This document shows positions 1-9,006 of a DNA stretch of 64,000 nucleotides, in pieces. Under the pieces are notes generated by a model that was not told where the DNA came from, ran no database searches, and saw only the letters and a program-made list of their open reading frames with translations. Position numbers and translations under genes: made by a program. Origin of the DNA: Mycobacteroides immunogenum (GTDB lineage Bacteria; Actinomycetota; Actinomycetes; Mycobacteriales; Mycobacteriaceae); the NCBI RefSeq assembly GCF_001605725.1, contig NZ_CP011530.1:2790001-2854000 (forward strand). The letters run 5' to 3'. Every line of letters starts with the position of its first letter. Position 1 is the first letter of the stretch.

Positions 1-14
1 CCTGCGCCCTCGGC

Positions 15-3000
15 ATGACGGGCTCGTCAGTGGTGACGTATGCGAAGGATGCGTCGCTGTATCAGCTCTTCGCGCAATGTGTTCGGCGATACCCGCGGCG
101 TGCTGCGGTGCGTTCCCGCGATGGGGATCTGACCTACGCGCAGCTGCACGAACGCGCCGAGGCGACGGCCGTACGTCTGCAGGAACTCGGTGTGAGCCCG
201 GGGGAGCCGGTGGCACTGATGACACCACGCTCGGTGGAGATGGTGGTGGGTGTCTGGGCGATCCTGCGGGTGGGTGGCACCTACGTTCCGATCGATCCAG
301 CCTTGCCGCCCAGACGAACTCAGGCCATCCTGTGCGACAGCGGCGTCCGGGTCTGCCTGACCGTTGCGATGATCCAGGCGGCGACGCGCAATGCCGAGAA
401 TTCGGGCCTGCCACCGTTGGGGCCGCCGGTGGCACCGGCATACGTCATGTACACCTCAGGATCCACGGGGATACCGAAGGGGATCGCGGTCACCCATCAC
501 GGCGTGATGCGCACGGTCATGTCACCGAACGACCTCACCGTCACCCCTGAGGACAATGTCCTGCAGTTGGTCAACTACGCCTTCGACCTATCGGTGTTCG
601 ACATCTTCGGCACCCTGCTCAACGGCGCTACTCTGGTGCTGCCTCACCATGACGACATCACTGATCCCGAACGTTTGGCGTCCGTCATCGACGAGTACGC
701 CGTCACTATGGTGATGATGACCACCGCCTTGTTCAACGCCTACGTGGACATCGATCCCGAAATCTTCGCCCCGCTACGCAAGGTGCTGTTCGGCGGTGAG
801 CGTGCCTCCGCCGCGCACGTCGACAAGGCCTTCGCCCGTCTGGGCGCAGGCAGGCTGGTCAACGTGTACGGACCCACCGAGGCCACCGTGTGCAGCACCA
901 CCTACACCATCGATTGCGCCGTGGACGACGTTCCAATCGGGAAGCCACTACCTAACACCGTTCTCTACGTTCTGGACTCGCGGCGCCAGCCCACCCCGCT
1001 CGGCGTGCCCGGCGAGCTCTACGTCGGTGGCGACGGGGTAGCCCTGGGCTACTGGGGAGCCCCCGCGCTCACCAGCCAACGTTTCGTTCCCGACCCCTGG
1101 ACCCCGGGACAGGTCATGTACAAGACCGGAGACCTCGTCAAATGGCGCAATGATGGAAACCTGCTCTACCTCAAGCGCATTGACGACCAAGTCAAACTGC
1201 GTGGCTTCCGCATCGAACCCGCTGAGATCGAAGCCCACTTGCATGCTCACCCCGACATCGGACAATGTGCTGTCGTCGTCAGCGGAGACCGCCTTGTCGC
1301 TCACTACACCAGTGCGGAAACCCTCGACGACGCCGATCTCAAGACCCATCTGCGGGCATCTCTGCCTTGCTACATGATCCCCGACTACTTCGTCCGTGCT
1401 GCTCGACTTCCGCTCACCGGCAACGGAAAGATCGACCGCCGCGCACTTGGCATCCGACCGATCACGCGGTCGCCATGTCGCACCCACACGCCACCGGACC
1501 ACTTCATAGAGAAGCTGCTTGTTACCGTGTGGTGCAGTGTTTTTGGGCTAGATGCGGTGAGCATCGACGAGAATTTCTACGCGCTGGGCGGGCATTCATT
1601 GAAGGCGCTGCAGATTGTCAGCCTGCTGCGGTCGCGGGGTTATACGGTGTCCGTGAGCGATCTGTTTCGGCACCCAACCATCCGCGAGGTGACGCCGGTC
1701 GTGCGGCGTCTCGGCGCCGCGGCTTGCGCGCCACTCGGGGCGACGTCACTGGATGGCTTCCCCTTATCTGCCGTGCAAAACCGCTTCTTTCAACGCGATC
1801 TGGTCGATCGCAACACTTTCAACAGCCCGTTCCTCGTGGAATTGATGGAACCCGTAGCCCCCGACATCGTCGAAGAGGCTGTGCGCTCGATCGCGCGCCG
1901 GCACCGCATCCTCACCGCGCGCTTTGAGGAGTACGGACCGGGCCGATGGCGTCAGCACTACCAAGAGTCCGAGCCGAGGAAGTGTTTTGCGCGAGTCGAC
2001 TTGGGACGGCTGCCGGCGTCGGAACACAACGCTGCCATTCATGCGTACGGTTCCGCGCTACAGACCCAATTCGACATCGGTACAGGGCATCTGTACCGCG
2101 TCGTGCTCTTTGACAATTACTGTCACGGTCGCCGACCGGTGATTCTGTTCCTGTTTCACCATCTGGTATTCGACGGTGCATCGCGGGAAATCGTCCTCGA
2201 CGAGTTTCGGCGTCACTGCCGTGGTGAACCGATTCCCACCAGCCGTGCCACTCCCTACGACGAATGGTGTCTGCGCCTGCGGCGTTACGCGAACGACGGA
2301 TCGTTCGCGACGACCGCGGCCGAACTGCAGACCATGGTGGCGCGAGGGGAGCCCTTCTTGCCGGACTCGAACCCACGGCCGTTTGCATTTCAGCGGGAGA
2401 TGCTCCACCACACCACCCGCCCCCTTGATGGCGTCGTGGATGTGTTGCGCCTAGACCATGCGGTAGAGGCTCTGCAGGCCAACGCGTTTCACCTCCTACT
2501 GGCTGCCTTCGGTCACGCCTGTCACGAGCTGCAGCCACGCACGTCACTGCCGCTTTACGTGATGAGCGCCCAACGCGAATCGTTCCTTGAGGATGTCGAC
2601 CTGACAAGATCGGTGGGATTCTTCGCCGGCGCGTACCCCGTCGTGCTTGATATCTCACCCCATGACATCGATCAGACGGCGCAGAACGTGAAGGAGGCAC
2701 TTCTCGGCGTGCCAAAGGGAGGCCTGGACTACTTGGTCACCCGTTTCATGCCGCTCGGCGGCGGACGGTACGACGGACTCGACCATCCGTACCCGATGCT
2801 GTTCCACTACGCCGACGAACGCGACAGCGCCTCGCATGAATTCTGCGTACCGTTGAAAGTCCCTGTCGGGTTGACTCATTCGCCCCGAAACCCGTCCGCT
2901 TACCTCATCAACGTCACCGCCACGCTAGACGCGGCGGGCCTGGGGCTAACCGTCTACTACAGCGGCGCCCACTTCGATCAAATCACCATTAGCCGACTCA

Positions 3001-3068
3001 CTAGCTCGTTCGAGCGCCACCTGCGGGACATCGCCCGAATCAACCTGCACCAGGAGGTCATCCGATGA
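15..3068 (+). CDS. Nonribosomal peptide synthetase, A-PCP-C module (possibly 5'-truncated)
   Basis: Activates an amino or aryl acid as its adenylate, loads it on a carrier domain and condenses it with another unit. The adenylation domain (about residues 10-490) shows the core motifs YTSGSTGIPKG, NVYGPTEAT, YKTGDLV, KLRGFRIEPAE and NGKIDRRAL. The carrier domain follows with LGGHSL, its phosphopantetheine serine near residue 528, and a condensation domain (about 585-1010) carries HHLVFDG near residues 715-721. There is no thioesterase or second module, so the chain ends in a C domain. The reading frame is open to the window edge, so the ATG used here may be internal to a larger protein. Its TGA overlaps the ATG of the glycosyltransferase that follows. 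Substrate specificity cannot be read reliably by eye. Confidence 0.9.
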   Translation: MTGSSVVTYAKDASLYQLFAQCVRRYPRRAAVRSRDGDLTYAQLHERAEATAVRLQELGVSPGEPVALMTPRSVEMVVGVWAILRVGGTYVPIDPALPPRRTQAILCDSGVRVCLTVAMIQAATRNAENSGLPPLGPPVAPAYVMYTSGSTGIPKGIAVTHHGVMRTVMSPNDLTVTPEDNVLQLVNYAFDLSVFDIFGTLLNGATLVLPHHDDITDPERLASVIDEYAVTMVMMTTALFNAYVDIDPEIFAPLRKVLFGGERASAAHVDKAFARLGAGRLVNVYGPTEATVCSTTYTIDCAVDDVPIGKPLPNTVLYVLDSRRQPTPLGVPGELYVGGDGVALGYWGAPALTSQRFVPDPWTPGQVMYKTGDLVKWRNDGNLLYLKRIDDQVKLRGFRIEPAEIEAHLHAHPDIGQCAVVVSGDRLVAHYTSAETLDDADLKTHLRASLPCYMIPDYFVRAARLPLTGNGKIDRRALGIRPITRSPCRTHTPPDHFIEKLLVTVWCSVFGLDAVSIDENFYALGGHSLKALQIVSLLRSRGYTVSVSDLFRHPTIREVTPVVRRLGAAACAPLGATSLDGFPLSAVQNRFFQRDLVDRNTFNSPFLVELMEPVAPDIVEEAVRSIARRHRILTARFEEYGPGRWRQHYQESEPRKCFARVDLGRLPASEHNAAIHAYGSALQTQFDIGTGHLYRVVLFDNYCHGRRPVILFLFHHLVFDGASREIVLDEFRRHCRGEPIPTSRATPYDEWCLRLRRYANDGSFATTAAELQTMVARGEPFLPDSNPRPFAFQREMLHHTTRPLDGVVDVLRLDHAVEALQANAFHLLLAAFGHACHELQPRTSLPLYVMSAQRESFLEDVDLTRSVGFFAGAYPVVLDISPHDIDQTAQNVKEALLGVPKGGLDYLVTRFMPLGGGRYDGLDHPYPMLFHYADERDSASHEFCVPLKVPVGLTHSPRNPSAYLINVTATLDAAGLGLTVYYSGAHFDQITISRLTSSFERHLRDIARINLHQEVIR

Positions 3069-3970
3069 AGATCTTCGAATACAGCCCCTTCTTCAACGAG
3101 CGCGAGATCGCCGAGCTCAAGATCAAGGAGGCCAGCCACTGGATCGACGAACTGCACCTGTGCGAGGCGAACAAAACATTCAGCTACCAGGACAAGCCGT
3201 TCAACTTCGACATCGCCCTCGTGAACGACAGCGTCAAGTACCACCGGTTGCAGGCTGAGGGCTGCTTCGACCCCGTTCGGCCGGACGCTTCCTATTTTGA
3301 CTTGGACACCTGTGGCGCCGAGGGTTTCGACGAGTGGTACTGGGACCTGCTCGCCAACAACTCCGCGTACTTCAACGAGGCAGTCCAGCGCAATCAGTGC
3401 ACGCTCCTGAGGGATTCGGTCGGCGACGACGACATCGTCATCCTCTCCGACGTCGACGAGATCCTCGACAGCCGTCAGGCCGATCGCATCATCGATGCGG
3501 TGAAGCAGCACCAGATCATCACCGTGCGGATGCACTTCTCGGTGTTCTACCTGAACCTGTTCTGCGACAAGAGCCACGGTGCGCAGGACTTCAGTTACCG
3601 CACCTACGTAATGACCGGCAGGTACTTTCGCAAGATGCCCTTCAGCGGCGACTATCTGCGCAAGAAGGGGATCGCCGAGGCGCTCATGGATAGCGTGCAC
3701 TGCCCCGAGGATTTCCTCGGTTTCCACCATTCGTGGTTGCAGCATCAAAGCCATGCGTTCGCCAAGCTGCAGGCCTTCGAAGCCAACATCGCGGACAAGG
3801 AGATCGTCCGAAGCGACTTCGCAGACCAGTGCATCCGTGACCTACGGTTGCCTTACATCGACGCAAACCTCTACGTCGATGACGGCAAGCCGTTCCTGCG
3901 CTCAGTCATGGAGTCGGACACGGAAGGCTTGTGGTTCGACAAAGTGAGCCAACGTAGCGGCGCACGTTGA
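3065..3970 (+). CDS. Glycosyltransferase family 17-like protein
   Basis: 301 aa, resembling GT17 enzymes (beta-1,4-N-acetylglucosaminyltransferase family). Near residues 119-131 it has DDDIVILSDVDEILDSR, the acidic segment typical of this family and probably the metal/nucleotide-sugar site. The N-terminus (KIFEYSPFFNE) also fits the family, which starts with a short strand then E-rich helix. No signal peptide or membrane segment is seen. The start overlaps the NRPS stop by ATGA, so both should be translated together, and the enzyme is likely to glycosylate the peptide product or a lipid-peptide derived from it. That role is inference from position. The family is clear, while donor and acceptor are unknown. 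Confidence 0.8.
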   Translation: MKIFEYSPFFNEREIAELKIKEASHWIDELHLCEANKTFSYQDKPFNFDIALVNDSVKYHRLQAEGCFDPVRPDASYFDLDTCGAEGFDEWYWDLLANNSAYFNEAVQRNQCTLLRDSVGDDDIVILSDVDEILDSRQADRIIDAVKQHQIITVRMHFSVFYLNLFCDKSHGAQDFSYRTYVMTGRYFRKMPFSGDYLRKKGIAEALMDSVHCPEDFLGFHHSWLQHQSHAFAKLQAFEANIADKEIVRSDFADQCIRDLRLPYIDANLYVDDGKPFLRSVMESDTEGLWFDKVSQRSGAR

Positions 3971-4031
3971 TGAGACCGACCGACAGTGGGGTAGTGGCCG
4001 CCGTCCAGGTGGTCTAGAAGCCGAGAGCACT

Positions 4032-4334
4032 GTGGAACATCGCGACGGCGCAACGATCAGCATTGGAAACCGCAGCGCTACCCTGGATACCGCCCGACTC
4101 GCGGCGGGCGCCGTGGTCACTGTGCCCGATGGCCCGTTCGGTCACGTGTACGTCGTCAAGGGCGGCGTCGACTTCGAAGCCCATGGAACGCTGAACCGCG
4201 GACACGGCGTCCGTCCCACCGCAGAGCGGTTGGTGGTGAAGTCTGCGCGAAGCACACCCACGGCATTCACGCTGGAACTAGGCAGAGTTCGATGGTCCGG
4301 CCCTGCTCTAGTATGCCTGGCCATCTTTTCTTGA
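4032..4334 (+). pseudogene. Pirin-family C-terminal remnant
   Basis: The frame from 4032 reads like the C-terminal cupin half of pirin/YhhW proteins: an alternating hydrophobic segment with VTVPDGPFGHVYVVKGGVDF and then a Gly-rich stretch with GHGVRPTAE, where active family members have a GDAVR motif. The N-terminal cupin that carries the pirin metal site (about 120 residues) is missing upstream, where the glycosyltransferase ends 60 bases earlier, and the last about 20 codons no longer look like the family. It is best read as a decayed fragment left by an insertion or deletion at the edge of the NRPS locus. It could be expressed as a 100-aa protein but would lack the catalytic half. The rest of the gap to 4493 shows nothing else. 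Confidence 0.5.
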
Positions 4335-4493
4335 AAATTGAGCAACAGTTCGTCCGGATAATGTTTGGCCATTCAATAGCTTCGAAGCACGAGCCGATTC
4401 TCCTCGCGTTGGGCCCAGACGACAGCTCGACATTCTAGAAACCTTGGGTAGCGAGCAGCGCAGTCCGAACCCACGGCGGTGTGCGACTGATGT

Positions 4494-5129
4494 CTACGGC
4501 TTAGCCTGGCCGTCAACGCTAAATGATCGGGTGAGCGGTTCCAGCAAGCTGGCCATTCGAGTCGCAAGTTCGTCAGCGGAAACATCGAATTTTCCTTGGC
4601 AATAAGCAAAAGTCAGATCTAAGCCACCCGCGACGATTATCCGCAGTGCCAGCTCCGCATCGAGGGGGTCGACAGCCTGGTCCTGGAACAGAATCGAATG
4701 ATTGGCAAGATACAGATCAAGGATCTTGCGCCCGACGTGCGCACGAGCGCGTGCCGCTTCACCGTCGTCGGCCTCACGCCCGAGAACATGACGAAGGCCT
4801 GGGTGTGCGGCGTCCAGTTCTGGAGCCACACTCAGCGCGGCTCGTAGCCGGCTGGTGAGGTCGGTGGCGAGGGCGACTTTGGTCAGCACCGCGCCGATGT
4901 ATTCGTCGGCGAATGCGTCGTAAACGCCTCCGAGCAGTTTGTCTGTGTCGGGAAAGCTCTCATAGAAGTAGCGCTCGGATAGCTGTGCTTGGCGGCATAC
5001 GGCAGTGACGGTGATCTGGGCGAGTCCTCCCGATTCCAACAACTCGCGGGTGGCGGCCAGTAGGCGTATCCGACGATCTGCGCGCCGCTGATCGGCACTC
5101 ATTCCGCCGTAGGTCCGTTGTGCCGTCAC
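4494..5129 (-). CDS. TetR-family transcriptional regulator
   Basis: 211 aa from a GTG at 5129, or about 202 aa from the ATG at 5102 (MSADQRRADRR), which would keep the operator described at 5129-5154 out of the coding region. The N-terminal helix-turn-helix (about residues 38-67) has ITVTAVCRQAQLSERYFYE, the normal TetR pattern with a Tyr-x-Tyr/Phe in the recognition helix. The C-terminal ligand domain is mainly helical and not assignable. It is divergent from the serine hydrolase gene at 5241 and probably represses it and itself through the inverted repeat between them. The ligand is unknown. Confidence 0.88.
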   Translation of the reverse strand: MTAQRTYGGMSADQRRADRRIRLLAATRELLESGGLAQITVTAVCRQAQLSERYFYESFPDTDKLLGGVYDAFADEYIGAVLTKVALATDLTSRLRAALSVAPELDAAHPGLRHVLGREADDGEAARARAHVGRKILDLYLANHSILFQDQAVDPLDAELALRIIVAGGLDLTFAYCQGKFDVSADELATRMASLLEPLTRSFSVDGQAKP

Positions 5130-5154
5130 GTGTCGATGCTAGTAGAACGACACG
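5129..5154. promoter_or_regulatory. Candidate operator of the TetR/serine hydrolase pair
   Basis: A perfect 7-bp inverted repeat, CGTGTCG (5129-5135) and CGACACG (5148-5154), separated by 12 bases. It lies in the 110-bp divergent intergenic region and touches the GTG annotated as the regulator start. Position and symmetry fit autoregulation by TetR. Binding is inferred. Confidence 0.4.
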
Positions 5155-5240
5155 GAAGGAGTATCTGACAAGACTCTTGCCAGAATGGCTTAAGGCGTGC
5201 ACTATGGCTAGCCGGACCAAAAACAAGGGGAGCTATCGCC

Positions 5241-6431
5241 ATGACTGCCGCACGTGCTGAACGCGACACCATCGACAGCGGCGAGGAAACTTCGATGATT
5301 GTCGACCCCCGGTTTATCCCTTTGGCCATCAAGTTCTTTCGGGTGTTCAGGTCCCGTCGTGCAGGTGGCGGTGCTCTCGCGGTCTTTTTGCGCGGCAGGC
5401 CCGTGCTGGATATCTGGGCAGGCGACATCGGGCCCGGCAACCCGTGGCGTCGTGACACGATGGCGATGTCGTACTCGACCGGCAAGGGAGTGGCGGCCAC
5501 AGTCATCCACCGCCTAGTTGACCGTGGACTGATCGACTACGAGCAGCCAGTTGCGGACTACTGGCCCGAGTTTGGTTCCGCCGGGAAAGGGTCGATCACT
5601 GTCCGGGAGCTGCTGAATCACCGCGCTGGACTGCACCGCGAACGTGGACTTGTGCCAGGGAATGGATTCTTTGACCACGACACCGTCGCCGCAGCACTCG
5701 CAGCGAGCTCTCCAGATCCGCGCCGGCTGCGCCTGCAGGGATATCACACGGTGTCGTTCGGGACTCTTGTCGCAGAGCTGGCACAACGCGTCACGAACAT
5801 GCCTTTCCCTGAAATTGTGCAGACCGAGCTCAGCGAGCCTCTTAGCGAGGCTGATTTCTGGTTCCGAGTCCCGTGCGAGGAGCGTGCTCGGATCGCCCCG
5901 TTGTTCCCGGCGGTCCGCGTTGCCGGGCTCGACTATGAGAACTTCGCGGCGGCAGCTGGACGGTACCGACGCGGCAGCGCGCTGGTTGAGAGCATTCCGG
6001 CTGGACTGGTCGGGTCGCAGAATCACCCTTCGGTCCACGACGCTGTCCAACCGGGCTGGAACGGGGTGTTCACAGCTCGTGCTCTCGCCAAGATGTATGG
6101 CGCGCTTGCCAACGCCGGTGAAGTCGAAGGCATTGAGTACCTCAGGCCAGGGACCGTTGAGCACATCGCGGAGATGCGTCCCAACAGCCGCTATGACTAC
6201 GTGCTCGGTGTCTCGCCGCACCACTGGCTGGGCTACCACCGCGCGCTACTGCGGGGCGGGCCGACCTCCAGCGGGTTTGGGCATTACGGTACCGGCGGCT
6301 CAGGTGGCATGGCGTTTCCTGCGTCGGGTTTGTCAATAGCGTTCGTGACCAACCATCTCGGTAGTCGTCTCACCGCCGTTGGCGACCTTCGGCTGCCGAC
6401 GTTCGCTTCGATAGCCTGCCGACTTCTCTAA
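5241..6431 (+). CDS. Serine hydrolase of the beta-lactamase/EstB esterase family
   Basis: 396 aa, class C beta-lactamase fold. The S-x-x-K nucleophile motif is STGK near residue 80 (SYSTGKGVAA), the tyrosine motif is probably Y-H-T near residue 168, and a C-terminal GHYGTGGSGG near 347-356 stands in for the KTG box. This arrangement is typical of mycobacterial esterases/lipases (LipE/LipL or EstB-like) rather than antibiotic-hydrolysing enzymes. No signal peptide is visible, so it is likely cytosolic. The ATG at 5241 has a strong GGGGAG ribosome site; an internal ATG at 5295 is a possible alternative. The divergent TetR gene suggests induction by an ester-like compound. The substrate is unknown. 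Confidence 0.85.
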   Translation: MTAARAERDTIDSGEETSMIVDPRFIPLAIKFFRVFRSRRAGGGALAVFLRGRPVLDIWAGDIGPGNPWRRDTMAMSYSTGKGVAATVIHRLVDRGLIDYEQPVADYWPEFGSAGKGSITVRELLNHRAGLHRERGLVPGNGFFDHDTVAAALAASSPDPRRLRLQGYHTVSFGTLVAELAQRVTNMPFPEIVQTELSEPLSEADFWFRVPCEERARIAPLFPAVRVAGLDYENFAAAAGRYRRGSALVESIPAGLVGSQNHPSVHDAVQPGWNGVFTARALAKMYGALANAGEVEGIEYLRPGTVEHIAEMRPNSRYDYVLGVSPHHWLGYHRALLRGGPTSSGFGHYGTGGSGGMAFPASGLSIAFVTNHLGSRLTAVGDLRLPTFASIACRLL

Positions 6432-6499
6432 CCAAAAAACAACCAATTGCATCGAAATACTTTGTAGCAGTAAAAATTCCAGCAATAGAAAGGTGCGCT

Positions 6500-6784
6500 G
6501 TGGTTGCGAGTCCGCTAGGTCGGGTCAGTGGTAGGCGTTGGTCGCCCGCCGAGATAGCACTCATAACAGCCGACACGCTCACTGATCATGAGATTGCTGC
6601 CCGAACCGGTCGATCCAATCGCGCGGTAGCAGCTCAGCGTCGACGTCTCGCGCAAAAGCGCCGGATGCGACTGGGGCTTTATCCTTTCCGCCGCCGCACC
6701 AGAGAGACGACGATGACCCCGTTCTCGGTGCTGCAGCACCTTCCACTGCCTACTGGTCCGGTAGAACGTCCCGACTGCAGGTGA
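6500..6784 (+). CDS. Small helix-turn-helix (SANT/Myb-like) protein
   Basis: 94 aa from a GTG. Residues about 11-52 form a Trp-started helical unit (RRWSPAEIALI, then LTDHEIAARTGRSNRAVAAQ) like the small trihelical domains of phage and actinobacterial DNA-binding proteins, followed by a basic tail and an unstructured Pro-rich end. No partner gene is evident: it sits alone between the serine hydrolase and the convergent yaeQ-like gene. A similar GRSxxAV motif occurs in the protein at 29583-29924. The function is unknown and the DNA-binding role is inferred from sequence pattern only. Confidence 0.5.
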   Translation: MVASPLGRVSGRRWSPAEIALITADTLTDHEIAARTGRSNRAVAAQRRRLAQKRRMRLGLYPFRRRTRETTMTPFSVLQHLPLPTGPVERPDCR

Positions 6785-6870
6785 ACACTGCGCGGGCTTG
6801 CGGCCGAGAAAAATTGGGCAACAGGTGAAAACGGCGTCAGGGGAGCCGGTGGCACCTTGGGCTCAGACCT

Positions 6871-7422
6871 TCACTCCAATGGCTCGGGCGTGAATGTGAG
6901 GTCGACCCCGCTTACGGTCATCGTTACCTGACCTTCGATCACCATCACCTGTGCTGAGACCCGTCGAGCGACAGTCTGGGCCAGTTGCTGCACTGCTGCA
7001 TGCGGTATCTGCACTACCGACAGGTTCGACAGCCCCGCCACTTTGGGGCCGACGGTGCGCCACCAGGTGGTCACGCCGGCGGCGAATGGGAAGAGCAGCA
7101 CCCGATCGGCCTGGCTGGCCGCTTTGCCCAATGCGCGTTCATCGGGCTGGCCGACGTTGATCCATTCCTGGATCCGGCCGGTGTAGTCAACTAGCCGCAA
7201 GTCCGGCACACCAGGAGTGGACAGGCCTGGCCCGAACTCCAACTCCCCGTCGACGTCGCTGAGTCTGTGTGCACGGAGTCCAAAAGCCAACAACCGCACC
7301 ACCATCCGCTCATCGGTCTCACTGGGATGACGGGCCACGGTCAGTGCGTGATCGGCGTAGTAACCGTGATCGATATCGGAGACGCCAAGTTCGACTTTGA
7401 AGACTGTTGCAGAAAGGGCCAC
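6871..7422 (-). CDS. yaeQ: YaeQ family protein
   Basis: 183 aa from the GTG at 7422, matching the 180-residue length of YaeQ; an in-frame TTG at 7440 gives six extra residues but no family match. Family landmarks are visible: ATVFKVELGVSDID at the start, HALTVARHPSETDERMVVRLL (split here only for description), then GRIQEWINVGQPDE and a WW pair. YaeQ has a PD-(D/E)xK nuclease-like fold; its role is not settled (an old report of RfaH suppression in E. coli was not upheld). It is a single gene, convergent with the HTH protein gene upstream and divergent from the DUF3297 gene. Confidence 0.88.
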   Translation of the reverse strand: MALSATVFKVELGVSDIDHGYYADHALTVARHPSETDERMVVRLLAFGLRAHRLSDVDGELEFGPGLSTPGVPDLRLVDYTGRIQEWINVGQPDERALGKAASQADRVLLFPFAAGVTTWWRTVGPKVAGLSNLSVVQIPHAAVQQLAQTVARRVSAQVMVIEGQVTMTVSGVDLTFTPEPLE

Positions 7423-7674
7423 GTCATAGTGTCCACCCAAGTGGTGCCCACCGAGCAGTCGGGCTACATTCAGTGGTCAGGCCGCCGAGCCAGACGTCAG
7501 TTCGAGTCGCCACCCAGGCACGCAGCAACCTCTCGATACAAACGTGCGGAATTCATCAGAAGTGGCAGGGGAGAGCGGCCCCTCCTAGACCTACGCGCAA
7601 CCCTCTACCGCAGGGGCGCGTAGATTCTTTGAGAACAATCCGAGCATCTAACGCAGCATTCAACGAAGGTCATC

Positions 7675-7923
7675 ATGTCCGAGGATCAGAACACAGACGT
7701 TCCACCGAATCACCTCTCCATCGATCCGCGTAGCGCCTTCTATAGCGAAGAGGTGCTTCGCCGCGACGTGGGTATTCGCTTTAATGGTGTCGAGAAAACC
7801 AATGTTCACGAATACAACGTGGCCGAGGGTTGGGTGCGTGTTGAAGTCCCCACCGCGAAGGATCGCCGCGGAAATCCGATGGTCGTCAAGCTCAGTGGCA
7901 CGGTGGAACCTTTTTTCCGCTGA
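7675..7923 (+). CDS. DUF3297 family protein
   Basis: 82 aa, a full-length match to the compact DUF3297 family: PRSAFYSEEVLRRDVGIRFNG, then KTNVHEYNVAEGWVRV and a C-terminal KLSGTVEPFF. Members are small cytosolic proteins of unknown function, widespread in proteobacteria and actinobacteria, often described as glutathione-peroxidase-associated without experimental proof. The start ATG follows a weak AAGG at about ten bases. It stands alone, with about 230 gene-free bases on its left and the antisense membrane protein gene on its right. Confidence 0.88.
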   Translation: MSEDQNTDVPPNHLSIDPRSAFYSEEVLRRDVGIRFNGVEKTNVHEYNVAEGWVRVEVPTAKDRRGNPMVVKLSGTVEPFFR

Positions 7924-8117
7924 GCAAAATGCGGACGCCCCGGGATTTCTGGCGCGGCTGTCAACCGGCCTCGGCGGTCGGCTCGTGACTCGAGCGGCAG
8001 CGCGCACGTTACAACGACTATCTGCGATTCAATTGAGTTGCGGCGGGCGAGAGACGCCGCCAATCGTCCGGCGCGGAGGTGGGCGTTTCGCGGCGAAATC
8101 GCTGAGGACCAGCCACA

Positions 8118-8870
8118 TCAGTGCTTAGACGCGTACTCGACCTTGGTGACGATCCACCGGTTCTTCTGGTACTCGAGAGCGGTGTCCCAGGTCCCGTGCG
8201 TGGTCTGCGGTGCAGGGCTTCGAGGTGTCGTTACCGACCAGGTGATCTGTGACTCAACACGGGCGTTGGTATCGGAGCACTCGACCTGCTTGCTGGTCAG
8301 CTCGGCGATATGCGAGACGTATCGATCTGCGCCCGGAATCGAGCTGACGGAGTGGAATGCCTGTTCGGACTGCGTGTAAACCTCGGGGGATAGATATTCC
8401 TTGAGCGCGGGCAGGTTCTGATCTGCCAGACCGGTGAACTCGAAGCTCAGGCGGGCAACCTGCTCGGCGGCGGCAACCGTAGTGTCGCAGTGGTTCGAGG
8501 CGCGTCGGATCACGAAGTAGGCGGCGGTGCCCCCCGCGATCAGTAGTACTGCGACAGCTCCGACTACCCCCCATCGCATCCGGCGGTTCCCGGACGCCGC
8601 GGCGGAAGGCGTGGGGGCCGGCAAGGCCGAGGCGACGCTCTGCGATTCAGCAGACTGGCCAGACTGTATGCCCGTTACTGCGGGTCCATCGGAAGCCAGC
8701 GGTGCAGCGAGTTCTGCTACCAGCGCGCGCAGCTGGCCATCGTCGTCAAGATTGATCTGCTGCTTGAAGGCCTGGTCGGCCACTGACACCAGCTGGTCGC
8801 CGCTGATGGTTTGCCCCGTCAGCGCGGTGATCCGCTGGGAAAGCCCGTTGAGCCGGTCGTGCGCAGTCAT
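8118..8870 (-). CDS. Single-pass membrane protein with extracytoplasmic domain
   Basis: About 250 aa. An N-terminal cytosolic helical region (to about residue 70) is followed by a Ser/Ala/Pro-rich linker and one membrane segment (about 100-120, VVGAVAVLLIAGGTAAYFVI), then an outer domain of about 130 residues with two cysteines that may form a disulfide. The outer domain has the alpha+beta look of the Mce-associated/NTF2-like proteins of mycobacteria, but no signature motif confirms it. ATG at 8870 is preferred; a GTG nine bases upstream is also in frame. It is not clearly in an operon. The function is unknown. Confidence 0.65.
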   Translation of the reverse strand: MTAHDRLNGLSQRITALTGQTISGDQLVSVADQAFKQQINLDDDGQLRALVAELAAPLASDGPAVTGIQSGQSAESQSVASALPAPTPSAAASGNRRMRWGVVGAVAVLLIAGGTAAYFVIRRASNHCDTTVAAAEQVARLSFEFTGLADQNLPALKEYLSPEVYTQSEQAFHSVSSIPGADRYVSHIAELTSKQVECSDTNARVESQITWSVTTPRSPAPQTTHGTWDTALEYQKNRWIVTKVEYASKH

Positions 8871-9006
8871 GCTCGCCACCCTAACGACTCCTTCACCGTC
8901 CCTGCGGCCACCGGGATCCAGTTGACGGGCAAACTACTGCGACATGCTATTTGGCCATCTTTTCCCGGACTCTAGGCCGGACCCCGCCTATGGAGGCGTT
9001 GCTCGT

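Noticed and set aside
948..1502. 184-codon minus-strand frame inside the NRPS
   Set aside because: It mirrors the adenylation domain; the plus-strand frame has all core motifs.
2978..3754. 258-codon minus-strand frame over the glycosyltransferase
   Set aside because: Antisense shadow: Val/Glu-rich mirror of the GT17 frame, which has family motifs and coupling.
4319..8962. Short repeated string GGCCATCTTTTC at 4319 and 8951
   Set aside because: Only 12 bases, with no symmetry or common gene context; chance is likely.
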